The notes: generated from the sequence alone by a model not told the origin. A stretch of 64,000 bases of DNA from Spodoptera frugiperda (GCF_023101765.2 NC_064234.1:4030001-4094000); one strand, 5' to 3'. Shown: positions 23,734-35,189, numbered from the stretch's first letter. Translations and numbers: made by a program.

Positions 23734-24301
23734 AACTATTAATGATGGATATCTATACCTTCAAAAGTTTTAGTCATTCATGAAAAATAGATTGTTCCGT
23801 TTAGAAGTCAACACTTGACCAGGATATAAAATAATAATACTGGCAACTAAGTAAGTACCTATCTGGGAGAAAACCTACCGTTCGGACGCATTCAGTTGTT
23901 ATCTTGCATAAACTTGAATTCATCAAAAATTGCTTCATATTTTGATTGTATACGTGGGGGTGTAACTTAAAATTATGTCCTTTTAAGTGCCTAACTAAGT
24001 GATTTGCATTATAAAAGAAAAATATGCAATACACAATAACTACTGAAATTACGATTTCTGCATTAAATATGTCGAAATGAAATTACTATGTACTTATAAA
24101 TTATACTGTAGCTCAAAATATGCGTTGAAATACTTAACAAATTACTTTACCTATTGTTTCATTTTATATTTGCGAAAAAGGCAATTATGTAAAGTGCATA
24201 TATTTTGTGCAAATACTTTTGATTAATCGTGTCTAATAAATTTTAACAGGATTGCGTGTTCACTTTAGGTATAGGTAATTGACTATTAATACGAGTATAC
24301 T
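23734..24301. other. intergenic, nothing assignable
   Basis: The minus-strand open frame 23801-24034 shows no domain; no repeats identified. Confidence 0.5.
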
Positions 24302-24429
24302 GGAGCCGTGGACTACCTAGCGGGTTACCGACTACCGAGGCTCCGGCTCGAAAAGCAGGGGAACGGGGTGGTTTTTAATCACTAAGAATCTAACACTGCC
24401 TCAGGCTGATTTTCCCTTTCTCGAAAATA
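24302..24429 (+). repeat. family A SINE-like repeat, copy 8 (tail deleted)
   Basis: Head 'gactacctagcgggttaccg' is intact. The ctcgcctcgcccaaggcg segment is deleted before the tail. Confidence 0.75.
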
Positions 24430-24612
24430 AACTATTAATATACTATTTACTGAAGAACCAATACCTATATTAAGAGAATAACTAAAATAGACCAACAAAT
24501 ACCTAAGAATCATATTGTTCACAGGAGTAACGAATTATTTTCAGCAAAACTGCTGATGGTCATACAACTCCTAATAAATAAAAAAAAATGATATAAATTC
24601 CCCTTTATTTTA

Positions 24613-24770
24613 GGGGTATCCCCCTAAATTCAAAAAATCATTCAATGACTCCCACCTTGGGCAAGGAGACTGGGAGTGTCAGACACTTACTGACTAATAA
24701 CCAACACATTTTCCTCCTACTTTTTGAGCCGGAGCTCCGGTAAACCGCCTAGGTAGTCCACAGCTCCGGA
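24613..24770 (-). repeat. family A SINE-like repeat, copy 9
   Basis: Antisense and nearly complete, ending at 'ggtagtccacagctccgga'. It faces copy 8 about 180 bp away, an inverted pair that could form a long stem. Confidence 0.8.
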
Positions 24771-25078
24771 TTTAAAACAATCACAATTATCATTATGGGT
24801 TACCCAACAATGATTATTTTAAAACCACTAAAAATAAAAGTAAAAAGTGCGGTAATTACATTGGTATTTATGTCAACAGCATTTATAAAATACCACATAT
24901 GTCCATTATGTAGTACTTCACTGATACGCTATTATTGTTGTATTGCTATTTCTATTAAATTAAACGTAACTTTATCAGTTTCCGCAATTCAACAATTACT
25001 GAGCTGCACGGAATTACAAAAGCTTACACTATTGACATGGTAACACAAATATTTTTATCGTTTATAAATATTAAAATA
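24771..25078. other. intergenic, nothing assignable
   Basis: The open frame 24795-25043 (plus) has no recognisable feature. Confidence 0.5.
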
Positions 25079-25300
25079 CACACATGCAGACAACGTCACG
25101 CCTCTTAGCCCCGAAGAGGTAGGCAGAGGTGCATTATTGTGCATTACAATGTAGACCCACTTTTCACCATTTGTGTTATAAGTCCCATGTAACTCCAGAC
25201 ACCGTGCTATAACTTTTAACTTTTTTCGAAAATCCGACAAATACCCAGTAATGCTTTGCCCGACACGGGAATCAAACGAACACGACCAGCGAGGCAGTCA
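25079..25300 (-). repeat. family D tRNA-derived SINE, copy 5 (antisense)
   Basis: On the minus strand it reads 'gactgcctcgctggtcgtgt', a B-box-like 'gtttgattcccgtgtcgggc', then 'gcacggtgtctggagtta', 'aacacaaatggtgaaaagtg' and 'ctctgcctacctcttcgggg', ending near gacgttgtctgcatg. It keeps the 3' end that other copies lack, but misses about 40 bp around the usual cagtatatggcaatagg. Confidence 0.8.
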
Positions 25301-25514
25301 GTATTGAAATAATAATAATTACTTAAATAGGATACGAATGTTGTGATCAATTATTCAGTTGTTTCGTGCCAAGCTAAGATTTATCTCGGGACTAGAGATT
25401 GTAAGAGGTATTTAACATAAGCTACACCGACCTTACATTGTATTTTGTATAAATATATTATACGTAAGCATTTATATAGGCAGATATTATGTAATCAGCT
25501 ACCTATTTCATAAC

Positions 25515-25648
25515 CGCAAAGGTTACCAAGACTCCAGGTCGAAACAGGAGTAGGTACGGAATGGTTTTAAGTCAATAAGAGGCTGAAAATCTCTCTTGCC
25601 CTACTCAGCTTTGAAGGAATGCCTTGATGATTTTCCTCTCTCAAAAAG
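25515..25648 (+). repeat. family A SINE-like repeat, copy 10 (diverged)
   Basis: Recognisable by 'caggtcgaaacaggagtagg' and 'tttcctctctcaaaaag'; one of the oldest-looking copies. Confidence 0.7.
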
Positions 25649-26300
25649 AACTATACTGCAAACTACATAATTCGGGGCATCATCAATCATCATTATCGAT
25701 CAGTATTTAATCGACTTACCTTTTTTGATTAATTTACCTAGTTCTTATGTTTTTGCCTTACTCGCGTAAATATGCTTAACAAATAACTCGACTAGTTTCA
25801 AGCCATGCTAGAGGCTCAAATTCACGAGCAGCATTCCGCGACCCATTACGTGAATAAACCGAAAAACGTAATAATTATTTTAGTAGATATGTCTCACGAA
25901 TGTTATAATATTCTAAACGTATCTAGTTCTCTTTATCACCGCGATTGTTTGCCTGCCCCAGATTCAATACAATATAACTAAAACTGTAACGGGTCTAGTT
26001 TTTATTTCATAATGGATACCTATTATTTTGTGTGTCTTTTTTTACACTTTTAACAATTTGTAATATTATAAAATCGCGTTGCGCAAATGTGCCTGTCTGA
26101 TTACATTGTTTACGTTGTAATGTTCATTGGTTCTGATATTGGAACCGTATCTGTCAAAATATCGAATACATTTTCATTGTTAACTGGAGACAAATAAACG
26201 ATAAAGCAAATAAATAAATGTTTACTGCAATCAAATTGTGAATTGTGAACGTTTACCTAAGAAAATTCGAATGTGGAGGCCATTTTTATTAAGATATATA
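25649..26300. other. intergenic, nothing assignable
   Basis: AT-rich; no feature seen. Confidence 0.5.
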
Positions 26301-26606
26301 TTTTTATTGTGGTATAAGCCTGTTAACGAGCAGACAGATGCCCTGTTGGTAAACAATCGCCGCCGCCCATGGACACCCAACACCAGAGGTCTTTCGAGTG
26401 CATTGATAGCCTTTTGGGAGTTAGTAAGGGTTGTTTTGTAATCGGGTATCGGGAAGATTGGAAAGGGGGTAATAGGGCCTCCGGTCACCTCACTTACACA
26501 ACGAAATGTAACGCACCCCTTGTTTCACGCCGGTCTTCAGTGAGGCCGTAGTATTACTCCGGACGAGCCGGCCCATTCGTGCCGAAGCATGGCCCTCAAA
26601 CACTTT
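26301..26606 (+). repeat. family B repeat, copy 5 (full length)
   Basis: Complete from a T-rich start and 'ggtataagcctgttaacgag' to 'ccgaagcatggccctcaaac'. Open frames over it on both strands are repeat shadows. Confidence 0.85.
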
Positions 26607-27022
26607 TGTTTGTTCCCATAGGTTTATTCCTTGGTTTTCTTTACACACCGGAAAGTTTAAAAATTGTTTTTGTTACATGTTTCCTTAAAGTCACTTAATA
26701 AAACTCTTAAGTAAACAAAAGTGGGGTCAAAATTAATTCGATATTGAAACAAAGAGGTACCATTCTATTGCCTTGGCCTTAAATAACATGCTTTTAATCT
26801 GCACAAAAAATAGATTATTTCGTGTAAGCAATGAACACAAAAACATTGCGAGTACATAATATAAATTAACTTGGCTAACGTAATTGAGATTTTGGATTAA
26901 GATGATACATGATATTCACATATTATGTGAAATACGTTATTATTATAGCATCGTCATTATCTTTATCAAATTAGTTAGATGTTGTGTGAGCTGCATAATA
27001 GTGTTCTTAACTAAGTTCTGGG
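26607..27022. other. intergenic, nothing assignable
   Basis: AT-rich; no feature seen. Confidence 0.5.
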
Positions 27023-27176
27023 TCCGGAGCTGCGGACTACTTACCAGGTTTACCGGGCCTCCGGCTCGAAGAGCAGGAGTAGAAATGGGGTGGTTTTTAG
27101 TCAGTAAGAGTCTGACACTCCTTCTCACCTCGCCCAAGGCGCGAGAAGTCATTAGGTGAATTTCCCCCTCAAAAAA
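27023..27176 (+). repeat. family A SINE-like repeat, copy 11 (full length)
   Basis: Complete from 'tccggagctgcggactactt' to ccccctcaaaaaagg. It is close to the family consensus, hence relatively young. Confidence 0.9.
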
Positions 27177-28410
27177 GGAACTAAATTCTGGGTACACGAA
27201 CACCTTGAAATTAAGTTGGTGTACGTAAATAAAAGAAATAACCTAACTGGCATTATTTGGACAGAAGCTCATAATCGAGGTATTTAGCAAAAAAACATGA
27301 TGAGTTCTAGAGAATCATGTCAATAAGGTCAAATGAGTGTGAATTACATAGTTTCAAACATTCTGGTTACTTCTCATTCTAAGCTGAATACTCTCATCAG
27401 ATACAGTAGGTAAATTAAGTTTACAACTTATAGGTGGATTAACCTAGTGGATTCAGATATTTATTACGATAGTTGTAAAACAAAGGGACTCGGCAGTAAG
27501 TATTGTAATAATTTATTTTCTTTCAAAACTATCTCAATGCCTACGAAATAAAGTTGAAAATCAGCTAACAGAACTGTAAATGGCTTTGTTAAAGTCAATA
27601 GGTCTATTTGAAACTGAGTATTACATGGAATGTTAACATTAGACCACCCGTAGTGTCGACTTTACTTCCTGGGTCAACTAGATAGTTCTATGTCGATATA
27701 TTATTTGCTATTATCGATACTTTGTTCGGTAACAGAACTATTTCAATTATATCTTAAAGTTATGGAGAAATAAATAGGAGTTAAGAACTGTAAAAGTCAT
27801 ATATAAGTATACAGAAATATATAGGGAAATCGACGTGAGTGGGTGTTTCATTTACACTTTTATATTTTACTATCTCCGACAGGGTCCATAATTATAACTA
27901 TTTACCGTACTCAGAGCCATTTAATGGTTGCTTAATCCAGTACTTAGCAATTGTTTTCCGAACAAAATTGTTACTAAGGAATAATTTAAGTAATTATTAA
28001 ATGACTCTGAGTCGGGCAGTTAAAATTGTATTTTTTTATACGTATAAATTATGTATGCAATAAATATTTGGATATCTCTTAGGGCAATTAAATGGGTACT
28101 TTTTAATGCTAGCACATTTTCCTTGTGTTGTTTAAAACTACACTAAGATATATTATTATAAACGTTAATCTATTCGGCTATCAAATGTTATTGTGCGTTC
28201 GTTTGTCTGTGAAAATTCATACAATTATGTATTCTTAAATAGAAAGACTTAATATCACATGAAACACATTATTTAGACAGATTACCTTGTGACCTGTCCC
28301 ACGAATTAAAATTAAACTTTCCACATTAAATAATACACAATTTCTTTTTAAGTAAAAGTGTTTAAGATTAGGCCGCGAGAAAAGCGGAAATTGCAAAAAG
28401 CGATTAAGTC
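27177..28410. other. intergenic, nothing assignable
   Basis: AT-rich unique-looking DNA; no exon or repeat signal. Confidence 0.5.
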
Positions 28411-28612
28411 TTTTTTTGATTTTTTTTTAAACATTAGATTTTTTTCCTGTGTCGTAGGTGCGTTTACAAACATACAAGTTCACATACACATGACACCCAG
28501 ACCCGAAACAACAATTTGTGGATCACACAAAGAATTGCACCGTGCGGGTATCGAACCTGCTTCACGTTGCGCGGTAGCTGGTTGCCTAGCCACCGCACCA
28601 ACTGTACAGTCA
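28411..28612 (-). repeat. family C tRNA-derived SINE, copy 3
   Basis: Antisense: T-rich tail complement at the left, 'gtgcgggtatcgaacctgct' (B box complement) and 'ggttgcctagccaccgcacc' (A box region complement) at the right, ending actgtacagtc. The frame 28358-28648 is not a gene. Confidence 0.85.
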
Positions 28613-28705
28613 TTAATGTTAATAGTTTTCTTTATGAACAGAAATTAAGATGAATAACAACCATATAAAATTCAAATTTTTACATTCGTTTGACTCTACT
28701 TTATT

Positions 28706-28760
28706 GGCTACACAGTTGGCGTAGTGGCTGCCATGCTGCCGTTATGCTACCGTATGAAAA
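28706..28760 (+). repeat. family C head fragment, copy 5
   Basis: Only the A-box end ('cacagttggcgtagtggctg') remains, about 95 bp from copy 3 and in opposite orientation. Confidence 0.55.
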
Positions 28761-30334
28761 TACAGACTAGTGTCTACATCAATTAAAGAACTTCAAAAGT
28801 TTCGAAGTTCATATCATATTTTCCATAAAGCTAATGTTGTTTTAACAGTATGAAAACGAAATTCGTAGAACAATTCATTTGAATGTCAGATAGACCACAA
28901 ACATTACTTGAATTCAAACAAAAGTCGTAAATAATACAAATCTGAATACAAGTCTCCTAGAACACGGATTTGGAATACATTGCCTCCTACAGACGACAGC
29001 TTAACAAGTCTAATAAACAATACTACGCATTGTACACACTATATAGTGCAATGCTAAACCAGTCTATCATGGTCTCGCTTTGTGTGAGTTTGTTGAACTT
29101 TCGAAGGCCAATTTATACTGGTTAGAATAGCTTGTTGTATATGAATACCAGTACTTAATACCATTACAATCCCCTAAATATTGCGAGAGAGTTATCTCAC
29201 ACACAACAATGTACCTTTGTTTAATAAAAAGTTCACAATTAGTTCATTATTTATACATAGAGATTGTCTGATTACATCTTTGAACGAAACTTTTTCAAGT
29301 GAAATGTTTTAATACGGCACCGTTACAAACATTTTATTTGTAATTTTATTGTGAGATTTTTTCGCGGTGAAATTGTGTAAGGAGGATTTAATGTCTGACG
29401 TTGGTAGTGGTGTTGTGTGAAAAAAATGTAAATTTCTTTAAAGATTCTAAGAGGAAAAATGGAATTACAGAAATCTAGGAAACACAGATTAGAGCTGAAA
29501 TGTTTATGTTTGAATTATCTTTCTAGAAATTAAATTTCTCGTTCGTTTATAGCCATGTCATTTTTTATATTTTGCAGAGAATGTTGACATTGCGATATAT
29601 TATGATTTAAATCCCATTTAATGTAACATTTTTTACTGCAATACTATAAATAATTCATGTTTAAGTACCTATAAAATAAAAAATATCAAAGGCTTAAAAT
29701 TAAGATTAAAGCACCCAATGCTTTCAAAGGTTTTTAACTACTCTCTTATTTATTTATGAAAATTTTATAAGTACAGTTATGAAATGTCGGTGAAAAGTAA
29801 CGAAATTCAAGTATATGCGATAAGATGCAAACATTTTATACCATAATTATTTTAAACCCAACTTCAATGTCGAACAAGTAATTAAAATTTAAAACTGACA
29901 TAAATTAAATCTTACATTTGTCAAGAATTTAAACGTTTCTCTCTCTCTTTTAATCTTAACCTAGAAATATTATCGATTATTTTGCTTAATTAAAAAAAAA
30001 ACTTGCTAGGTACTTTACTTTTTTTTCGAAACACGTTTTAATCTGGGGCAGCATAACTACGTAATACCTAAAAGTTTTACGTCGTTTTGGACTTCACTTT
30101 ACTGTAATTGCGACACTTTTCTTTTCAACAACGACCGCCATTTTATTTTTGCGCTCAGTGAAAATATTTCTGAAATGTTGAGGTGATAACAATCTTTCTT
30201 TTTCTGGCAGCGAGTAAAATAACTTGTATGATTAATGATTTAATGTCGGGACTGTGATAAAATCAAGAAAAGGTGATAATTGAAATAGATATTAATCAAC
30301 ATTTAATGTATTACATAAATATATCAGTTCATCC
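28761..30334. other. intergenic, possible promoter at right edge
   Basis: Mostly featureless AT-rich DNA. Around 30128-30160 'cgaccgccattttatttttg' is followed by a TCAGTG initiator-like motif, upstream of the candidate exon at 30341. Confidence 0.35.
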
Positions 30335-30340
30335 GTGATC

Positions 30341-30395
30341 ATGGCGCTTGCAACAGTGCCGAAATATTTGAAACTCATAGAAATTAATAAACATG
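30341..30395 (+). CDS. candidate first coding exon, unknown product
   Basis: An ATG in good context (gatcATGGcg) opens 18 codons, MALATVPKYLKLIEINKH, followed by CATG and a GTAAAT donor that would leave a phase-1 intron. The residues look protein-like, and a cgccatttt/TCAGTG stretch lies about 190 bp upstream. I cannot name the protein and found no convincing second exon in the window. It could equally be a chance open frame, since the frame stays open to 30565 without splicing. Inference only. Confidence 0.2.
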
Positions 30396-30928
30396 GTAAA
30401 TATCCCGTTTCAAATATCATTTTATTTCAAAAGATACCGTTGAAAGCCCAGGTAGTAGAAAAAAGAATAAACCTAGAGTCACCTAGACAAGCAAGAATGT
30501 GTTTCAATCCGACAAATAGCTTTAAAACACTAACCTACATTAACAACAAACAAAAAGCAAGGTGATAGTAAAACACTTGATGAATGAAATACTATTCATC
30601 TCATTCAACTGTACACGCAACTCATATGAGGAAAAAATGTCTGAACTCATTAATCAAACATCTACAAAATCTCTTCTAAAACTAGAAGCATGCTTCAACC
30701 GTCACAGTATTACGTAACAAGAAGCCTGTTTTCTCTGATGAGGTATGCAGATATGTCTCATAAAAAACTTAACATAAATTATGTAATAAGACATCACACC
30801 TGTTAATGGTTGAAGGGACAGACAGCTATATCTACAGTTAACCGGTTTGATTAAAGAAAGAAAAGCTGTTTAACTGCACCGTAACAGAAATAAAATATAA
30901 ATAGAGAATAAAATAAAAAAGGCATTAC

Positions 30929-31126
30929 GGTGACTGCTTCGTTGGTCGAGTGGTCGCAAGTGCGACTGCCGGACAAAGTATTACTGGGCTTTTTTTCGGT
31001 TTTTCGAAAATTTGTTGTAGTAGCACGGAATCTGGAATTGTACCCAGCATATGGCAATAGGCTCACCTACTATTACATAAAACTTATAACACAAATGGTG
31101 AAAAGTGGGTGTAATTGTATAACGGA
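30929..31126 (+). repeat. family D tRNA-derived SINE, copy 1 (interrupted)
   Basis: Family D begins gactgcctcgttggtcgag. The A box TGGTCGAGTGG is intact at 30943-30953. The B-box segment is deleted here (cggacaaagtattactgg follows the head directly). The body includes 'ctggaattgtacccagcata' and 'aaaagtgggtgtaattgtat', then is interrupted by a family E element and resumes at 31321-31355 with 'catttacgtgccgtaaggtg'. Confidence 0.8.
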
Positions 31127-31320
31127 CTAGCTACTTCCGCGCGGTTTCACCCGCTCTGCTCGGCTCCTATTGGTCATAGCGTGATGTTTTATAGCCTATA
31201 GCCTTCCTCGATAAATGCACTATCCAACAGAAAAAGTATTCAATTCGGAGCCAGTAGTTCCGGAGATTAGCGCGTTCAAACAAACAAACAAACAAACTCT
31301 TCAGCTTTATAATATTAAGT
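31127..31320 (+). mobile_element. family E non-LTR-type tail nested in SINE D
   Basis: Starts ACTAGCTAC at the break in family D and contains 'gcgcggtttcacccgctctg', 'ttggtcatagcgtgatg', 'ggagattagcgcgttcaaac', a (CAAA)n run and 'cttcagctttataatattaa'. I recall this as a very common lepidopteran retroposon unit. Family D sequence on both sides shows it inserted later. Confidence 0.75.
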
Positions 31321-31469
31321 ATAGCATTTACGTGCCGTAAGGTGCACCTTTTTCCTCACGGACAGTGTTTACTTAAATGCTATAGCCTGGGCACGAGCTC
31401 GAGACACGGTGCTGATTTTCAGCACTGACCAGCTTGTTTTCGACTAGTTATGGTGAAAATTATAAAAAT

Positions 31470-31609
31470 ACCTAGCGGGTTTACCGGGGCTCTACCTCAA
31501 AAATCAGGAGTAGGAACGGCGTAGATTTTAGTCAGTAAGAGTTTTGACACTCCCTCTCGCCTCGCCCACGGCAAGAGATGTAACTGGATGACTTTGCCCC
31601 TTCAAAAAA
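31470..31609 (+). repeat. family A SINE-like repeat, copy 12
   Basis: From 'cctagcgggtttaccggggc' to ccccttcaaaaaaa; only the first few head bases are missing. Confidence 0.85.
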
Positions 31610-31860
31610 ATAAATAGGAATCTACAACATAACAACAAGACAACGTAATAATACCGGTAAATCTAATTTATCTTGAATGCAACCGCATTCTGTGAAAGTG
31701 TTGGTGCTATCTCAAAAGTCGTGGCACTCGTGGCCCATGTAACAGCCCCCGCGGCTTCCAACGCTGATACCATCTAGTAGCCTAGGAACCGAACGCTGGG
31801 TGGTCTCACACCTACGGCTTTGCGAAAACTAATTTATTTGATATGTACTAGTTTCAAGTT

Positions 31861-32196
31861 TTTTAGGGTTCCGTAGCCAAATCGCAAATAATAGAAGCTT
31901 ATATCATGTCTGTCCGTATGTCACAACCATTTATTTCCGAAACGGTTGGGCCTACATAGTTGACTATTAAAAATTGATTTGAGCGAGATATCATTATTAC
32001 TATTTAAGAAATAATATATTAACAAAAAACGCATTTACAACTTCTTCTTTCATACAAACACTATGTAAAACCAAATATATTTTTTATGAAATATCGATCA
32101 AAGTTACAACGAATTACAGTAACTTTTATATTATATCATCTACTTGCTGCTACGGAACCCTTCATGGGAAAGTCCGACTCGCAGTTGGACGGTTTT
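31861..32196 (+). repeat. family J dispersed repeat
   Basis: Begins 'ttagggttccgtagccaaat', has 'atcatgtctgtccgtatgtc', and ends 'tgctacggaacccttcatgg' then gaaagtccgactcgcagttgga. I recall both ends from a widespread moth repeat. No coding capacity. Confidence 0.65.
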
Positions 32197-32437
32197 AATC
32201 AACTTTATTAACGGTCAGATGTATTCGGACTCCTTTTACTCTGATTTGTGACGTATACTGAAAGGTCTCTTTTGGATAAAGAACAATATGGTATTAAGTA
32301 TAATAGATTAGAGTGAGAATAATTAACGGCTTTTGGTAAGGTAAAAATAGTAATACGAGTAAGTGTGTAAATGGACGACCATACCAAGAACAAGCTAAGC
32401 ATCACCACAGGCATCACAATGAAATAACGTAACTAAA

Positions 32438-32705
32438 ACTCACGGTTTACTCACGCACATTAATGGAAAAAAGTTCTACTAGTTTCGAGTCACAGCGGGA
32501 CTCTTCATCATGAGCAGCGTGCGCAGCCTTCTCGTTACGAAACTAGTAGAGCTTTTCTCCATTAACCTTTCGTCTCGGATATATGAGACACAATAGAAAA
32601 CACGTTGTGTCTCGCATAGATCTGCGCTCCAGCATACGACGGGTTAATGTAGGTATGTGAGTAAACCGTGATTTTTAGTTAATTTTGTATGTCTCACGAT
32701 AGTTA
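32438..32705. mobile_element. family L MITE, copy 2 (carries nested MITE)
   Basis: The left end 'cacggtttactcacgcacat' and right end gtgagtaaaccgtg are inverted copies. The shared core 'ctactagtttcgagtcacag' and 'actcttcatcatgagcagcg' is intact, with an inverted gaaactagtagagc. It is interrupted at CCATTAA by the element at 32566-32643. Confidence 0.8.
32562..32647. mobile_element. nested MITE with TTAA target duplication (piggyBac type)
   Basis: A 78-bp insert bounded by TTAA at 32562-32565 and 32644-32647. It ends CCTTTCGTC at the left and, complemented, CCCGTCGTA at the right. An internal hairpin (gagacacaa with ttgtgtctc) is present. Family L copy 1 shows the unoccupied CCATTAATG site, so the insertion is directly demonstrable. 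Confidence 0.75.
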
Positions 32706-33401
32706 ATATAAAAAACAATAAAATAACGTCATTCAATTTTAAACTCTATGCTAAAGCAAGGACTTGTACTTCATAACGAAATGAAACACATAATAACTAA
32801 ACTTTAATTAAAGGCTACTTTACGACAGCAACAATTATCTAGTATTTGCACACGAATTTGTCGTAAGGAAGTAATATATATCTGAACAGAATGTGTTCAG
32901 TCCCCCAGTATGTAATTAAACCGTTTATTTTCTGCCAGTAACTAAATGTTGAACCTCCAAAGTATGTAACAGTTTACCTTTGCCGAAGTAAGTGCGGCGG
33001 TCACGCGAGCCACGGCGTATTGTCTAAAGGTTACTCATATTTGATTTTTTAATAACCGTCTCAGGAATTTTTATTGTTGTTTCCTTGGAGATCAATGCTG
33101 AATAGTTTATGCTTTTACGATTAAACAATAGAAAGATTTCGAAAGAGTTGATCATGTTTTTTTTTTTCTATTTGGTGCTAATGTGTTCAATTTACACAGG
33201 TACTATTAATTTGTAGCGTTTATTTAGTTCATTGCACAAGATCTAAGAAATCTTCTTGCTGTAATAGAGATTACAATTTAGGTCTGATTTAATGCTTCTA
33301 CTTATATTTATATTAAACACAAATACAAGACTTATTCTGAGAAAACAAATTCGTAAGTTTAACGATATTTTCAACAGAAATCTCCTGATCTATTGATTTT
33401 A
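32706..33401. other. intergenic, nothing assignable
   Basis: A short GC-richer patch at 32985-33025 ('gtgcggcggtcacgcgagcc') is too short to assign. Confidence 0.45.
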
Positions 33402-33552
33402 CTTTTTTTTGATGGGGTAAGTTATCCGTAGCCTTCTCCTGCCTTGGACGAGACGAGAGGGAATGTCAGACTCTTACTGACTAAAAACCACACGTTCCTA
33501 CTCCTGCTTTTCGAGCCGGAGTCCCGGTAACCCGCTAGACAGTCCGCAGCTC
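33402..33552 (-). repeat. family A SINE-like repeat, copy 13
   Basis: Antisense, nearly complete, through 'gagccggagtcccggtaacc' to 'gctagacagtccgcagctc'. Confidence 0.85.
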
Positions 33553-33726
33553 AACGCTAAACTCAAGAGAGGTTATAATTGCGATAGGCTTGAGAAGATT
33601 GCAAAATTACTTAATAACAATATCCTCCAAACCTCCTATTCTAGAAACCTTTACCTAGTTACGAGACAACCTCAACCGTTCACTTACACGCTCAGTCTCC
33701 TTCCAGCTTCCAATACCAACTGATCT

Positions 33727-34180
33727 GTACCCTTAGTATGAGTTTGATTTATGTTTAAAGTAATCGAAACGAGAGCATGTTTGGCGCTCTGTACCTCTGT
33801 AAGAGTTTTTTTTTTTTTTGAAACGTTGCCCCACACTAGGATTTTCTCCTGTGTCGTGGATGCGTTTACAAACATACAATTTCACATGCACATAACACCC
33901 AGACCCGAAACAACAATTTGTGGATCACACTAAGAGTTGCTCCGTGCGGGAATCGAACCCGCTACACGTTGCGCGGCAGCCAGTTGGCTAGCTACCGCGC
34001 CAACCGTGCAGATTGCTTTTACATTACATACATTTAACGAAATCGAAACAACTTTTAACGTAAAGCAAACTCATACTGAGGGTACTGATTGGACGGCTCG
34101 AATAAACCAACCAATCAGAACGCCAAACACGCTCTCGTTTCGTTTTCGTTCAACGTAAAGCAAACTCGTACTAAGGGTAC
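33727..34180. mobile_element. family K foldback MITE, copy 4 (three-arm, with SINE inside)
   Basis: The left arm starts GTACCCTTAGTATGAGTTTG at 33727. A first right arm ends actgagggtac near 34086 and a second ends ctaagggtac at 34180. This left, right, right order matches copy 1 at 7487. The left arm is broken after 'tttggcgctctg' by family C copy 4, and the DNA just right of the SINE is scrambled relative to copy 1. Confidence 0.8.
33806..34012 (-). repeat. family C tRNA-derived SINE, copy 4, inserted in MITE K
   Basis: Antisense, full length: a 14-T tail complement at 33806-33819, 'gtgcgggaatcgaacccgct' (B box complement, intact), 'gttggctagctaccgcgcca' (A box side), ending accgtgcag. It is the best-preserved family C copy. 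Two open frames over it are not genes. Confidence 0.9.
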
Positions 34181-35189
34181 TGATAAGGAACAAGTAGACA
34201 CGCTATTTACAAATGTCAATACCTGACCCCAATAATGACCCCACCAAAGAATTTACCCCTTTAGGCCAGGATATGTTAATGTTCTCATTTACATTTGCTA
34301 ATACTAACTGACTTTATTTGAACCAATTCCGCCATTGTTCTTAGTTTGGTATTTACTTTACATAGTTTGTAGAATGCTACAAACTATAATAAATTTCACG
34401 CAAGACACTGGTCTTGCATTTTACACATGAAGCTGCTTCTGCTTAAAACAGGGACTGCGGGGTTCCTCAAATACAACAAAAATAATACAGGCTTAACGCA
34501 ATTTATGTTTAGCAGAGAAACAGAAACATTCTTCAAACGATAGTTGAAAGAAATTAGAAACATGTACGTAAAACGTAAATGTCGACACATCCAAGGTAAG
34601 CTAGCTTTTAGAGGAGAAAAACTAGAGAGTGGGATTTTTACCTCACTAAAGCACGGATAAGGTAAGGAGCACCGGGTTCTCTAATAGACCTTAAACTGCA
34701 TTGTGCACTACATACTCGTAAATCATAATAAGATCGTGATCCCTAAAAAGATGTCCTGCAGCAGTTTACAATAAAATTTCAAGTGTTATCACACCATTCC
34801 ACAGGTTAATAACCTTAAGCCATAAGAAACAGAGCATAAATAATTCTAACTTCGTTCTAGGTAGGCTGGGTCTCAGCTGAAAAATAATATAAAACAAAGC
34901 TCTAAGATAATTTAATAACAAGAAGGCAACACCGCAAACTTTCTCTCGTAGATACTGAGATACTTATTAAAATTTTGATTCAATGTTAGGTGAAGGTAAG
35001 TGGACAATGGAACTTACATTGCCAAGTCATTTTAATAATACACTCCGGCTTCCGCTCGCGACTTCCAAGTGAAAATACTAATTATTATTGTAAGTTGAAC
35101 GAATTTGTCCGCGCGTGGCAACAGTCTACAATAGTCACAAATTTAAACAACAGGGTAATGACCGGCGTATGAAAATTAAAAATCTTTTT
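34181..35189. other. intergenic, nothing assignable
   Basis: No repeat match; open frames 34396-34590 (minus) and 34990-35172 (plus) have no family features. Confidence 0.5.
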
